DNA of 64,000 bases from Alphaproteobacteria bacterium (lineage in GTDB: Bacteria > Pseudomonadota > Alphaproteobacteria > Bin95): the NCBI GenBank assembly GCA_022827685.1, contig JAJEIH010000014.1:129801-193800 (forward strand), in the 5' to 3' direction. This document shows positions 34,260 through 42,697 of this stretch, piece by piece (position 1 is the first letter of the stretch; the number at the start of each line of letters is the position of its first letter). Under the pieces are notes generated by a model, which saw nothing but the letters and a program-made list of their open reading frames with translations, did not search any database and was not told the DNA's origin. The position numbers and the translations under genes were made by a program.

Positions 34260-35635
34260 GCGAAAGGCGCTTCCGCCAGCCGGGAGACGAAAATCTCGCG
34301 CCAGCGGCTGACATCGTTGCGGCGCAGCGCCTCCATGCCCGCCTGCCAGCGTTCGACCCGCTCCTCCCGCGGCATGTCCAGCGCCAGCTGGATGGCTTCC
34401 GCCACGCCTTCGGCGTCGTAGGGATTGACGATCACCGCACCGGGTACGGAGTGGGCGGCCCCGGCAAAGCGCGACAGCACGAGCACGCCGGGGTCCGACG
34501 GCGGCTGGGACGCGACATATTCCATCGCGACAAGGTTCATGCCGTCGCGCAGCGGGGTAATGAGCCCGACCTGCGCGGTGCGCAGCAGGCCGAACAGCGT
34601 GCGCCGGGCGAAGCTCTTGTTGAGATACCGGATCGGCACCCAGTCGAAGTCCGCAAACTCCCCGTTGATACGCCCTGCCAGCGTTTCCAACGTCCGCCTG
34701 ATTTCCTCATATTCCGGAACGCCTGCGCGGGTGGGCGTCGCAATCTGCATCAGGCTCACCCGGTTGCGGTTGGCCGGATAGGCGCCCAACAGGTGGCCGA
34801 ACGCCGCGAAGCGCTCCGGCAGACCCTTGGAATAGTCCAGCCGGTCCACGCCGACGATCAGCCGGCGCCCGCCGAGGCTGGTGCGCATGCGCGCGCCGTA
34901 GCGGGCCGCGGCAGCGCCCGCGGCGGCGCGCTCGATATTGTCGGTATCGACGCCGATGGGCCGGACCTCCGCGGAGGCAGTCCGGCCGAGGGCATGGAAG
35001 ATGGTGTCGCCCGCCATCTCGCCGCCGGCCTCCTGGATTGCGTAATCGAGGAGGGCGCGGCGGTCGGCCTCGGTCTGGAAGCCGATCAGGTCGTAGGCGA
35101 AGAACGAGCGCATCAGTTCCTTGTGTTCCGGCAGCGCCAGCAACAGCTCCAGCGGCGGCAGGGGCGTGTGCAGGAAAAAGCCGATGCGGTTGGCGACCCC
35201 GGCGCGGCGAAGCTCCTCCGCCATGGGAATCAGGTGGTAGTCGTGAACCCAGATGAGATCGTCGGGTTCGATGAGATCGACCAGCTTGCGGGCGAAATAG
35301 GCATTGACGCGCCGATAACCGGCATAGTTGCGCCGGCTGAAATTCGCGAGGTCCAGCCGGTAGTGGAAGAGGGGCCAGAGCGTGCTGTTGGCAAAGCCGT
35401 TGTAGTATTCCTCGTGGTCCCGGGTGGACAGATCGAAGGTGGCGTAGGTCAGCCTGCCGGACCGGACCTTGTGGACGACCTCGCCCGGCACGTCGGAGAC
35501 ATCGCCGCTCCATCCGAACCATATGCCCCCGGAACGCTTCAGCGCCGCCAGAACGGCGACTGCGAGCCCCCCGGAGGTCGGCTTGGTCTCATCGACAGGA
35601 GCCACGCGGTTGGAGACGACGATGAGCCGGCTCAC
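34256..35635 (-). CDS. otsA: Trehalose-6-phosphate synthase
   Basis: The 459-residue GT20 enzyme has LIVVSNRVAP at the N-terminus, SGGLAVAVLAAL (the glycine-rich loop), IWVHDYHLIPMAEELR, GFFLHTPLPP and VGVDRLDYSKGLPERF. A nucleotide-sugar region follows (LRDGMNLVAMEYVASQ). It joins UDP-glucose (or another NDP-glucose) with glucose-6-phosphate to trehalose-6-phosphate. It lies 13 nt after the GH15 gene and overlaps glk by 4 nt. Confidence 0.95.
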   Translation of the reverse strand: MSRLIVVSNRVAPVDETKPTSGGLAVAVLAALKRSGGIWFGWSGDVSDVPGEVVHKVRSGRLTYATFDLSTRDHEEYYNGFANSTLWPLFHYRLDLANFSRRNYAGYRRVNAYFARKLVDLIEPDDLIWVHDYHLIPMAEELRRAGVANRIGFFLHTPLPPLELLLALPEHKELMRSFFAYDLIGFQTEADRRALLDYAIQEAGGEMAGDTIFHALGRTASAEVRPIGVDTDNIERAAAGAAAARYGARMRTSLGGRRLIVGVDRLDYSKGLPERFAAFGHLLGAYPANRNRVSLMQIATPTRAGVPEYEEIRRTLETLAGRINGEFADFDWVPIRYLNKSFARRTLFGLLRTAQVGLITPLRDGMNLVAMEYVASQPPSDPGVLVLSRFAGAAHSVPGAVIVNPYDAEGVAEAIQLALDMPREERVERWQAGMEALRRNDVSRWREIFVSRLAEAPFA

Positions 35636-35648
35636 GGGCCATGCCTCC

Positions 35649-37427
35649 TCAGAACGCTTCCTCCCAGGACATCGAGAGGCGCAACGCCGATACGATCAGG
35701 CCGACCATGCTGTAGGTCTGCGGAATGTTGCCCCATAGCTCGTTCGTCTCGGTGTTCAGGTCCTCGGAAAGGAGCCCTGCCTGGTTCCGGCAGGCCAGCA
35801 TGTTCTCGAACAGCCGGCGCGCCTCGTCCCGGCGGCCGATCGCCGCCAGGGCATCGATATACCAGAAAGTGCAGACATTGAACGCGTTATGGGGTGTCCC
35901 GAAATCGTCGGCTTCGACATAGCGGAACACATGATCGCCCCGGAGGAGCTCCCGCTCGACGGCGGCGACGGTGCCGAGAAAGCGCGGATCATCGGCGTCG
36001 CAGAAGGAAAGCTCGTGCATCAGCAGCAGCGCCGCATCCACCTCCGTGCCGCCGAATGCGCTGACATAGGCCTGCTTCTCCTCGTTCCAGCCGTCGCTTT
36101 CGATCCGGGCCCGGATCGTCCGGGCGTGCCCGTTCCACACGGAAGCACGGTCCGGATGGTCGAGCTGCATGGCGATCCGGGCCAGGCGGTCGCAGGCGGC
36201 CCAGCACATCAGGGCGGAGAAGGTGTGGGCGCGCTGGCGCCCGCGCAACTCCCAGAGGCCGGCATCGGGCTGGTCATACATGCGCGCCGCCACGTCTCCG
36301 ATGCGTTCCAGCGTCTCGAACAGCCGGTCGTCTCCATGCAGGTCGATGCGCTGGTCGAAAAACGCCTGGGCGCAGGCGAGCACGACGGCGCCATAGACAT
36401 CGTGCTGGGTTTGCACATAGGCGAGATTGCCGACGCGCACGGGCTGGTGTCCCCGATAGCCGCCAAGGCTCTCGACGGAGGATTCGGAGAGCGTCGTCTC
36501 CATCTGTACGCCGAACACCGGCTGCAGGCGGCCATCGGGGCTCGCCGCCACGATATTGAGGATATAGCGGAGGAACTCCTCCATGGTGCGTGTCGCGCCG
36601 AGGCGGTTGAGCGCGCGTATGGTGAAATAGGCATCGCGCAGCCAGCAGAAGCGGTAGTCCCAATTGCGTTCCGTGCCCGCCGCTTCCGGCACCGAGGTGG
36701 TGACGGCTGCGACGATGGCGCCGCTGTCCTCGACCGAGCAGAGCTTGAGCGTGATCGCCGCGCGTATGACGGCGTCCTGCCACTCGAAGGGCACGGCGAG
36801 GTAGCGCGCCCATTCGCGCCAGTAGTCGTCCGTCCGCTCCTCGAACTCGCGCGCGATCTCATGCACCGGCCGCGTCAGCGCCTCGTCCTGCGTGAGGATG
36901 AGATCGATGGGCTTGTCCAGGAGGAACGACGTCTCGTCGAGCACATAGGAGACCGGCACCTCCGTCGTCAGGCGCAGCACATGGTCCGGCAATATGTAGC
37001 GGACATGGTTGCTGCCGCGCGTTACTTCGGCGGGCTCAGCGCCGTAATTCCCGGCGGGACGCAGCCTTATGCGGATACGCGGCGCGCCGCCCAGACGGCG
37101 TATGCGCCGCACCAGGCTCAACGGCCGGAACAGCCGCCCGAACTGCTTGAAGCGCGGCGCGAAGTCCAGAATCTCGATCGCCGCTCCGTTCTCCGCGAAC
37201 AGGCAGGTCTCGACGATGGCTGAATTGGGCCGGTAGGTCTGTTCGCTGCGCAGGAAGCCTTCGATCTCGACCTCGTAAAATCCGATCTCCTTCTCAGGCT
37301 CCAGCAGGTCGCAGAATACCGGGTTGCCGTCAAAGCGTGGCATGCACGCCCAGACGATGCGCCCGCGCGGGTCGAGCAGCGCGGCGTAGCTGCTGTTGCC
37401 GATCATGCTTAGTTCGAGCGAGCGCAT
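35649..37427 (-). CDS. Glycoside hydrolase family 15 (glucoamylase/trehalase-type)
   Basis: The 592-residue protein has the N-terminal beta-sandwich of bacterial GH15 enzymes (IGNSSYAALLDPRGRIVWACMPRFDG). The (alpha/alpha)6 barrel has RNWDYRFCWLRDAYFTIRAL, a first catalytic Glu in GLWELRGRQRAHTFS and a second in the GLLSEDLNTETNELWGNIP region. Some bacterial GH15 proteins of this kind hydrolyse trehalose. Location between otsB and otsA supports that here, but glucoamylase activity is the alternative. The ATG at 37427 has GGAGG upstream and lies 1 nt after the otsB stop. Confidence 0.9.
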   Translation of the reverse strand: MRSLELSMIGNSSYAALLDPRGRIVWACMPRFDGNPVFCDLLEPEKEIGFYEVEIEGFLRSEQTYRPNSAIVETCLFAENGAAIEILDFAPRFKQFGRLFRPLSLVRRIRRLGGAPRIRIRLRPAGNYGAEPAEVTRGSNHVRYILPDHVLRLTTEVPVSYVLDETSFLLDKPIDLILTQDEALTRPVHEIAREFEERTDDYWREWARYLAVPFEWQDAVIRAAITLKLCSVEDSGAIVAAVTTSVPEAAGTERNWDYRFCWLRDAYFTIRALNRLGATRTMEEFLRYILNIVAASPDGRLQPVFGVQMETTLSESSVESLGGYRGHQPVRVGNLAYVQTQHDVYGAVVLACAQAFFDQRIDLHGDDRLFETLERIGDVAARMYDQPDAGLWELRGRQRAHTFSALMCWAACDRLARIAMQLDHPDRASVWNGHARTIRARIESDGWNEEKQAYVSAFGGTEVDAALLLMHELSFCDADDPRFLGTVAAVERELLRGDHVFRYVEADDFGTPHNAFNVCTFWYIDALAAIGRRDEARRLFENMLACRNQAGLLSEDLNTETNELWGNIPQTYSMVGLIVSALRLSMSWEEAF

Positions 37428-37428
37428 C

Positions 37429-38154
37429 TCATCCCTCCAAATCGGCCAGCCAGGCATGGACGGCCGCCACATCCGCTAAGCGCCATTCCGCGGCGGTGGC
37501 GCCTTGCGGGCCCACACGCACCGCGACGCCGCCCCGCCGGCGCACAGCGCGGAATGCAGCTTCGTCCGTTATGTCGTCGCCTGTAAATACCGGACGCCGG
37601 CCGGTGAAGGGCGGCTCGGACAGGAAAGCGGCAACCGCCGCGCCCTTGTCGGCCCCCTCGGAGCGAAGCTCGATGACCGCCTTGCCGTGCTGGACCGTGA
37701 TGCCGCTGCCCATACCGCCAAGGGCTTCTTCGACGGCGGCGACGGCCGCCGCGCGCAGTTCGGGTCGGGCGCGGTAATGCAGGGCCAGCGCCGCGCCCTT
37801 GTCTTCGAGCAGGAGGCCCGGATGGTCGGCCGCGAAGCGCCCGAGCGCCGCCCGCAGCTCATCGAAGCGGGGCAGGGCGAGCGGCGGGCTGTATGCGCCG
37901 CCGGCGGAACGCCGTTCGAGACCGTGCAACCCGGCAGCGGGCAGTTCGAGGGGCGCCAGCATGCCGTCTATTTCGCGGATGGGACGCCCGCTGACGATGG
38001 CCAGCGCCGACCCGACATGCCGGGAGGCGCGCTCGAGGAGCTCCGCCAGACGGCTTGCGGGCCGCGCGGCATCCGGCGTCGGCGCGATATCGACCAGCGT
38101 GCCGTCAAGGTCCAGAAAGAGGGCGTCGCCCGCAGAGATGCGGGGCGGGTTCAT
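37429..38154 (-). CDS. otsB: Trehalose-6-phosphate phosphatase
   Basis: The 241-residue HAD-superfamily phosphatase has ALFLDLDGTLVDIAPTP with the nucleophile Asp, AIVSGRPIREID, the KGAAVAAFL segment with the motif III Lys, and FTGDDITDEAAF with the acidic Mg site. It removes phosphate from trehalose-6-phosphate to release trehalose. Its ATG overlaps the stop of the N-formylglutamate amidohydrolase-like gene as ATGA. Gene order otsB-GH15-otsA-glk forms a closed synthesis and breakdown set. Confidence 0.93.
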   Translation of the reverse strand: MNPPRISAGDALFLDLDGTLVDIAPTPDAARPASRLAELLERASRHVGSALAIVSGRPIREIDGMLAPLELPAAGLHGLERRSAGGAYSPPLALPRFDELRAALGRFAADHPGLLLEDKGAALALHYRARPELRAAAVAAVEEALGGMGSGITVQHGKAVIELRSEGADKGAAVAAFLSEPPFTGRRPVFTGDDITDEAAFRAVRRRGGVAVRVGPQGATAAEWRLADVAAVHAWLADLEG

Positions 38155-39062
38155 GCCGGGCGGTGTTGCAGGACGCTCGCCAGGCACTCGAACAGATCCG
38201 TCAGGTCGCGGGCCATCTGCGCGAACCCGGCCCTAGGCGCGAGCGTGGCCTCGTCCATGTAGAGCGACCGGTTGATTTCCACCTGGAGGGCATGGCGGTT
38301 CCTGCCGGGCCGGCCATAGCGCCTCGTCGTGTAACCGCCGGAATAGGGGTCGTTGCGCACCACGCTGTAACCCCGGTCCGAGAGATGGGCATGGGCGGCT
38401 GCGGTAACGGCTCGCGAGCATGCCTTGCCGTAGCGGTCGCCCAGCACGATGTCGGCGCCTTTCGCGCCTCCGGGCCAGCGTCCGCCCCAGCTCGCGGACG
38501 GCATCGAGTGCAGGTCGATCAGGAGCGCCCGCCCGAACCGCTGGCGGGTCTCTTCGAGCAGTGCCGCCAGCGCCGCGTGATAGGGCGCGTGGAAACGCTC
38601 CACCCGCTGCCGCGCCTCGCGGAAAGTAAGCTTGGCGCGGTAGATTTCGAGCCCGTTGCCGACAAGGCGCGGGATTGTGCCGAGCCCGGATGCGATGCGC
38701 GGCGTCCGGGTTTTCACATAGCGCGGCAGCGGGTCGGCGAACATCGCCGGGTCGAGTTCCCAGGGCTCGCGGTTCACATCCAGGAAAACGCGCGGGACAT
38801 GCACGCGAAGCAGCGGGGCGCCCACCTCCACCGCACCGGCGCCGAGCCGGTCCACATGGCAATCCTCGGACCGGCGGAGAAGATCGAGATCGAGGGGTGA
38901 GGCCTCCAGCAGAGCACGGGGATAGACCGCGCCACTGTGGGGGCTCGCTACGACAACCGGCAGCAACTGCTCGTCCGGGCGATGGACCTCATGCGCCGCG
39001 TAGTCGCAAGCCGGAGCCGATATGCACCGGGGCGCGGCAGGCGAGAGCGTCTCGCCGTCCAT
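38151..39062 (-). CDS. N-formylglutamate amidohydrolase family protein
   Basis: The 303-residue protein has the family motifs VVVASPHSGAVYP, RRSEDCHVDRL, HVPRVFLDVNREPWELD and LLIDLHSMPS. These supply the His/Asp/Glu zinc ligands. HutG-type members hydrolyse N-formylglutamate; others act on related N-acyl or cyclic compounds. No histidine degradation genes are near, so the substrate is open. It follows rpmE by 15 nt and overlaps otsB by 4 nt, making it the link between rpmE and the trehalose genes. Confidence 0.88.
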   Translation of the reverse strand: MDGETLSPAAPRCISAPACDYAAHEVHRPDEQLLPVVVASPHSGAVYPRALLEASPLDLDLLRRSEDCHVDRLGAGAVEVGAPLLRVHVPRVFLDVNREPWELDPAMFADPLPRYVKTRTPRIASGLGTIPRLVGNGLEIYRAKLTFREARQRVERFHAPYHAALAALLEETRQRFGRALLIDLHSMPSASWGGRWPGGAKGADIVLGDRYGKACSRAVTAAAHAHLSDRGYSVVRNDPYSGGYTTRRYGRPGRNRHALQVEINRSLYMDEATLAPRAGFAQMARDLTDLFECLASVLQHRPA

Positions 39063-39077
39063 CTGCCGGCAGGGCGG

Positions 39078-39299
39078 CTAGACGCCGAAATTCTTGAAGC
39101 GCTTGTTGAAGCGCGCCACCTGGCCGCCCGTATCGACAAGCCGCTGGTTGCCCCCGATCCAGGCGGGATGGGAGAGCGGGTCGATGTCGAGCCGCAGGGT
39201 GTCGCCTTCGCTGCCCCAGGTCGAGCGCGTCTTGAATTCGGTCCCGTCGGTCATCACGACGGTGATTTCGTGATACTCGGGATGGATGTCGGGCTTCAT
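39078..39299 (-). CDS. rpmE: 50S ribosomal protein L31
   Basis: The 73-residue protein begins [20 protein letters not shown] and has [16 protein letters not shown]. No cysteine is present, so it is the zinc-independent (C-) form usual in alphaproteobacteria. It should not act as a zinc reserve. It leads the minus-strand unit running into the N-formylglutamate amidohydrolase-like and trehalose genes. A GC-rich hairpin lies about 50-70 nt upstream of its start. Confidence 0.96.
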   Translation of the reverse strand: MKPDIHPEYHEITVVMTDGTEFKTRSTWGSEGDTLRLDIDPLSHPAWIGGNQRLVDTGGQVARFNKRFKNFGV

Positions 39300-39349
39300 C
39301 GGCAGGGCGCTCCAGGACAGGCAGGCGGGCCTGTATAGCGAAGCGCGCT

Positions 39350-39367
39350 GCGGCGCTCAAGCGCCGC
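39350..39367. repeat. GC-rich hairpin in the rpmE/ABC exporter divergent gap
   Basis: gcggcgc-tcaa-gcgccgc is a perfect 7-bp stem with a 4-nt loop, 50 nt upstream of the rpmE start on one side and 64 nt from the ABC gene on the other. It is followed by a short run of repeated gcgcg units. It could be a leader structure of rpmE, but no known motif was recognised. Confidence 0.35.
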
Positions 39368-39431
39368 CGCACTAGGCGCGGCGCGGCGCGGCGGCTATTA
39401 CCCGTCTTTGCGCGGCGACCGAAAAGAGGCA

Positions 39432-41285
39432 ATGAGACGACCGAACCCGGCCATGTCCGCCCGAGAGGCCTCCCGCAGCCTGCGTCCCCTGCGTGCGCTG
39501 GCGGGCTATCTGGTGCCCCATTGGCGGCAGGCTGCCGGCGCGGCCGCCGCGCTCATTGTGGCGGCAAGCACGGTGCTCGGCATCGGCCTGGGCCTGCGCC
39601 ACCTCGTCGATAACGGCATTGCCGGCAACGATCCCGCCGTGCTGGATGCCGCCCTGGTCATCCTGCTCGGCGTCATCGCGGTGCTCGCGGCGGCGACCTT
39701 CTTCCGCTCCTATCTGGTCGCCTGGGTCGGGGAGCGGGTGGTGGCGGACCTCCGCCGCGACGTGTTCGCCCATATCCTGAAGCTCAGCCCGAGTTTCTTC
39801 GAGGTCACCAAGACGGGCGAAATCCTGTCGAGGCTGACGACGGATACCACGCTGATCCAGACGGTCGTCGGCTCGACGGTTTCAATGGCGCTCAGGAACG
39901 TGCTGCTGTTCATCGGCGCTGCGGCCATGCTGCTCGTCACGAGCCCGCGGCTCACCGGGCTGGTGGTGCTGGTGATCCCGCTGGTGCTGCTGCCGATCCT
40001 GGTGCTGGGCCGGCGGCTGCGCCGCCTTTCCCGCGCATCGCAGGACCGGGTGGCGGATGTGGGCGCGCATGTAGAGGAATCGATCTCGGCGGTCCGCACC
40101 GTGCAGGCCTTCGGCCATGAGGGCATGGACATCGTCGATTTCTCCATGCGGGTGGAAGAGGCGTTCCGCACCGCCATCCGGCGGACCCGCGTGCGCTCGG
40201 CGCTCGCCGTCATCGTGATCGTGCTGGCGCTGGGGGCCGTCTGCACGATCCTCTGGCTCGGCGGCCGGGACGTGATGTCGGGCGCCATGTCGGCGGGAGA
40301 CCTCTCGGCCTTCGTTTTCTATGCCGTGGTGGCGGCCGCGGCGCTGGGCGCGCTCAGCGAGGTCGTGGGCGACCTCCAGCGCGCGGCCGGGGCGACGGAG
40401 CGGCTGATGGACCTGCTGGCCGCGCGCCCCGAGATCGCCGCGCCCGCCGATCCGGCGGCGCTGCCCGAGCCTTCGCGGGGCGCCGTGGCCTTCGAGGGGA
40501 CGACCTTCGCCTATCCCTCAGCGCCGGACAGGCCGGTTCTCGGCGATTTCGACCTGGACATCTCTCCCGGCGAGACGGTGGCCGTGGTCGGGCCGTCGGG
40601 AGCGGGCAAATCGACGCTCTTCAACCTGTTGCTGCGCTTCTACGACCCAGTGGGCGGCCGGATAACGCTGGACGGCGTCGATATCTGCCGCGCCGCGCCG
40701 GCGGCGGTGCGGGCCAAGTTCGGCCTCGTGCCCCAGGAGCCGGTCGTGTTCTCGACCACGGCGCGGGAGAACATCGCCTACGGGCGGCCCGACGCCAGCC
40801 ATGCGGAGATCGTTGAGGCGGCGAAAGCGGCGGCTGCGGACGAGTTCCTCCGCGCCTTGCCCGAGGGCTATGACAGCTATCTCGGCGAACGCGGCGTACG
40901 CCTCTCCGCCGGCCAGCGCCAGCGCCTCGCCATCGCGCGGGCCATCCTCCGCGACCCGGCGGTGCTGCTGCTGGACGAGGCGACGAGCGCGCTCGACTCG
41001 GAAAACGAACGGCTGATCCAGGATGCGCTGGACCGCCTGTCGCGCGGTCGCACCACCATCGTCATCGCGCACCGGCTTGCAACGGTGATGAATGCGGACC
41101 GCATCGTGGTGCTGGACCGGGGACGGGCGGTTGCGACCGGAACGCACGACCAGTTGCTGGCGGCGGGCGGCCTCTATGCCCGCCTTGCCGAACTGCAGTT
41201 CACGGCAGGCGGCAACGGCGCGGCGCCGGCCTCAATGCCCGCCCGCGGCGTCCGGCATGAATTTCCCGTCGCGTCCCGGGGTTGA
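39432..41285 (+). CDS. ABC transporter, MsbA/ABCB-like fused permease-ATPase
   Basis: The 617-residue half-transporter has a six-helix membrane domain (residues ~30-330). The C-terminal ATPase has Walker A GPSGAGKST, Q-loop region LVPQEPVVFSTTARENI, signature LSAGQRQRLAIARA, Walker B VLLLDEATSALDSENE and the H-loop IVIAHRL. It is an exporter of the lipid/multidrug type (ABCB group); the substrate is unknown. The ATG at 39432 follows AGAGGCA; other methionines 24 nt upstream or 21 nt downstream are possible. It converges on the transaminase gene with a 6-nt gap. Confidence 0.9.
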   Translation: MRRPNPAMSAREASRSLRPLRALAGYLVPHWRQAAGAAAALIVAASTVLGIGLGLRHLVDNGIAGNDPAVLDAALVILLGVIAVLAAATFFRSYLVAWVGERVVADLRRDVFAHILKLSPSFFEVTKTGEILSRLTTDTTLIQTVVGSTVSMALRNVLLFIGAAAMLLVTSPRLTGLVVLVIPLVLLPILVLGRRLRRLSRASQDRVADVGAHVEESISAVRTVQAFGHEGMDIVDFSMRVEEAFRTAIRRTRVRSALAVIVIVLALGAVCTILWLGGRDVMSGAMSAGDLSAFVFYAVVAAAALGALSEVVGDLQRAAGATERLMDLLAARPEIAAPADPAALPEPSRGAVAFEGTTFAYPSAPDRPVLGDFDLDISPGETVAVVGPSGAGKSTLFNLLLRFYDPVGGRITLDGVDICRAAPAAVRAKFGLVPQEPVVFSTTARENIAYGRPDASHAEIVEAAKAAAADEFLRALPEGYDSYLGERGVRLSAGQRQRLAIARAILRDPAVLLLDEATSALDSENERLIQDALDRLSRGRTTIVIAHRLATVMNADRIVVLDRGRAVATGTHDQLLAAGGLYARLAELQFTAGGNGAAPASMPARGVRHEFPVASRG

Positions 41286-41291
41286 GGCCGG

Positions 41292-42629
41292 TCAGTCGGT
41301 CCGGCGGATCGCGTCGGCGACGATTTCGAATATCTGCCCGATCTCGCCTTCCTCGATGATGAAGGGCGGCGAGAAGGCGAGCGTGTCGCCCGCCTGGCGG
41401 CAATAGACGCCCGACTGCCAGCAGTCGAGGAAGACATCGTAGCCGCGCCGTCCGGGCTCGCCGCCGCGCGGCGCGAACTCGACCGCGCCCATCATGCCGA
41501 TATTGCGCACGTCGATGACGTTCGGCAGTCCTTTCAGGCTGTGGACCGCGTCCTCGAAGACGGGCGAGAGAGCGGCGGAACGCTCGAACAGCCCCTCGTC
41601 CCGGTAGAGGTCGAGGGTTGCGAGGCCGGCGGCGACCGCGAGCGGGTGGGCCGAATAGGTGTAGCCGTGGGTGAGCTCCACCATCCAGTCGGGGCCGGTC
41701 ATGAAGGTGTCGTAGATCTCCTTCTGCATGACGACGGCGGAAGCCGGCACCGTGCCGTTGGTGAGGCCCTTGGCGGTCGTCATCATGTCGGGCGTGACGC
41801 CGAAGCGCTCGGACGCGAACGCGGCGCCCACGCGCCCGAAGCCGGTAATCACCTCGTCGAAGATCAGCAGGATGCCGTGCCGGTCGCAGATTTCGCGCAA
41901 GCGCTTCAGATAGCCCTTCGGCGGCGGATAGACGCCGATGGACCCGGCGACCGGCTCGACGATGACGGCCGCGATGGTGGAAGCGTCGTGAAGATCGACG
42001 ATCCGCTCAAGCTGGTCGGCGAGATGAAGCCCGTGCTCCGGCTCGCCCCGGCTGAAGGCGTTGTCCGCGAGGTCCAGCGTGTGCGGCAGGTGGTCCACGC
42101 CGGGCAGCAGCATGCCGAACGCCTTGCGGTTGTTCTTGATGCCGCCGACAGAGGTGCCGCCGAAGCCGACGCCGTGATAGCCGCGCTCACGCCCGATGAG
42201 GCGGGTGCGCTGCCCCTCGCCACGCGCCCGGTGCCAGGCGATGGCGATCTTGAGGGCGGTATCCACCGCTTCCGAGCCGGAATTGGCGAAGAACACCGAG
42301 TCCATGCCGGGCGGCGCGATCTGCATGATCCGGGATGCCAGCTCGAACGCCGCCGGATGCCCCATCTGGAAGGTGGGGGCGAAATCCATCGTCTCCACCT
42401 GTCGCTGCACGGCCTCCACGATGGGCTTGCGGCAATGGCCGGCATTGACGCACCAGAGCCCGGCGGAGGCGTCGAAGACGCGCCGGCCGTCGCGGGCGAT
42501 GTAGTGCACGCCCTCGGCGCCGACGATCAGGCGCGGATCCGCCTTGAAGCTCCGGTTCGCCGTGAACGGCATGAAGAACGGTTCGAGATTGTTGGTGTCT
42601 GCGTGGGCGAGCGAAGCGGCGGTCGGCAT
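41292..42629 (-). CDS. Class III aminotransferase, beta-alanine/omega-amino acid:pyruvate type
   Basis: The 445-residue PLP enzyme has FFMPFTANRSFKADPRLI at the N-terminus, FFANSGSEAVDTALKIA, RERGYHGVGFGGTSVGG, LIFDEVITGFGRVG (PLP Asp) and the catalytic Lys in TTAKGLTNGTVP. The N-terminal pattern is typical of beta-alanine-pyruvate transaminase and related omega-transaminases. It moves amino groups from omega-amino acids or amines to pyruvate. A long open frame continues upstream into the carotenoid oxygenase region, but the ATG at 42629 gives the expected protein. Confidence 0.9.
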   Translation of the reverse strand: MPTAASLAHADTNNLEPFFMPFTANRSFKADPRLIVGAEGVHYIARDGRRVFDASAGLWCVNAGHCRKPIVEAVQRQVETMDFAPTFQMGHPAAFELASRIMQIAPPGMDSVFFANSGSEAVDTALKIAIAWHRARGEGQRTRLIGRERGYHGVGFGGTSVGGIKNNRKAFGMLLPGVDHLPHTLDLADNAFSRGEPEHGLHLADQLERIVDLHDASTIAAVIVEPVAGSIGVYPPPKGYLKRLREICDRHGILLIFDEVITGFGRVGAAFASERFGVTPDMMTTAKGLTNGTVPASAVVMQKEIYDTFMTGPDWMVELTHGYTYSAHPLAVAAGLATLDLYRDEGLFERSAALSPVFEDAVHSLKGLPNVIDVRNIGMMGAVEFAPRGGEPGRRGYDVFLDCWQSGVYCRQAGDTLAFSPPFIIEEGEIGQIFEIVADAIRRTD

Positions 42630-42697
42630 GGGCGGACGAAGCTCCCAGCGTTGTTTCGCCCGCACCATAGCAGACGGCCGATGCGTGGGGCCAAGCC

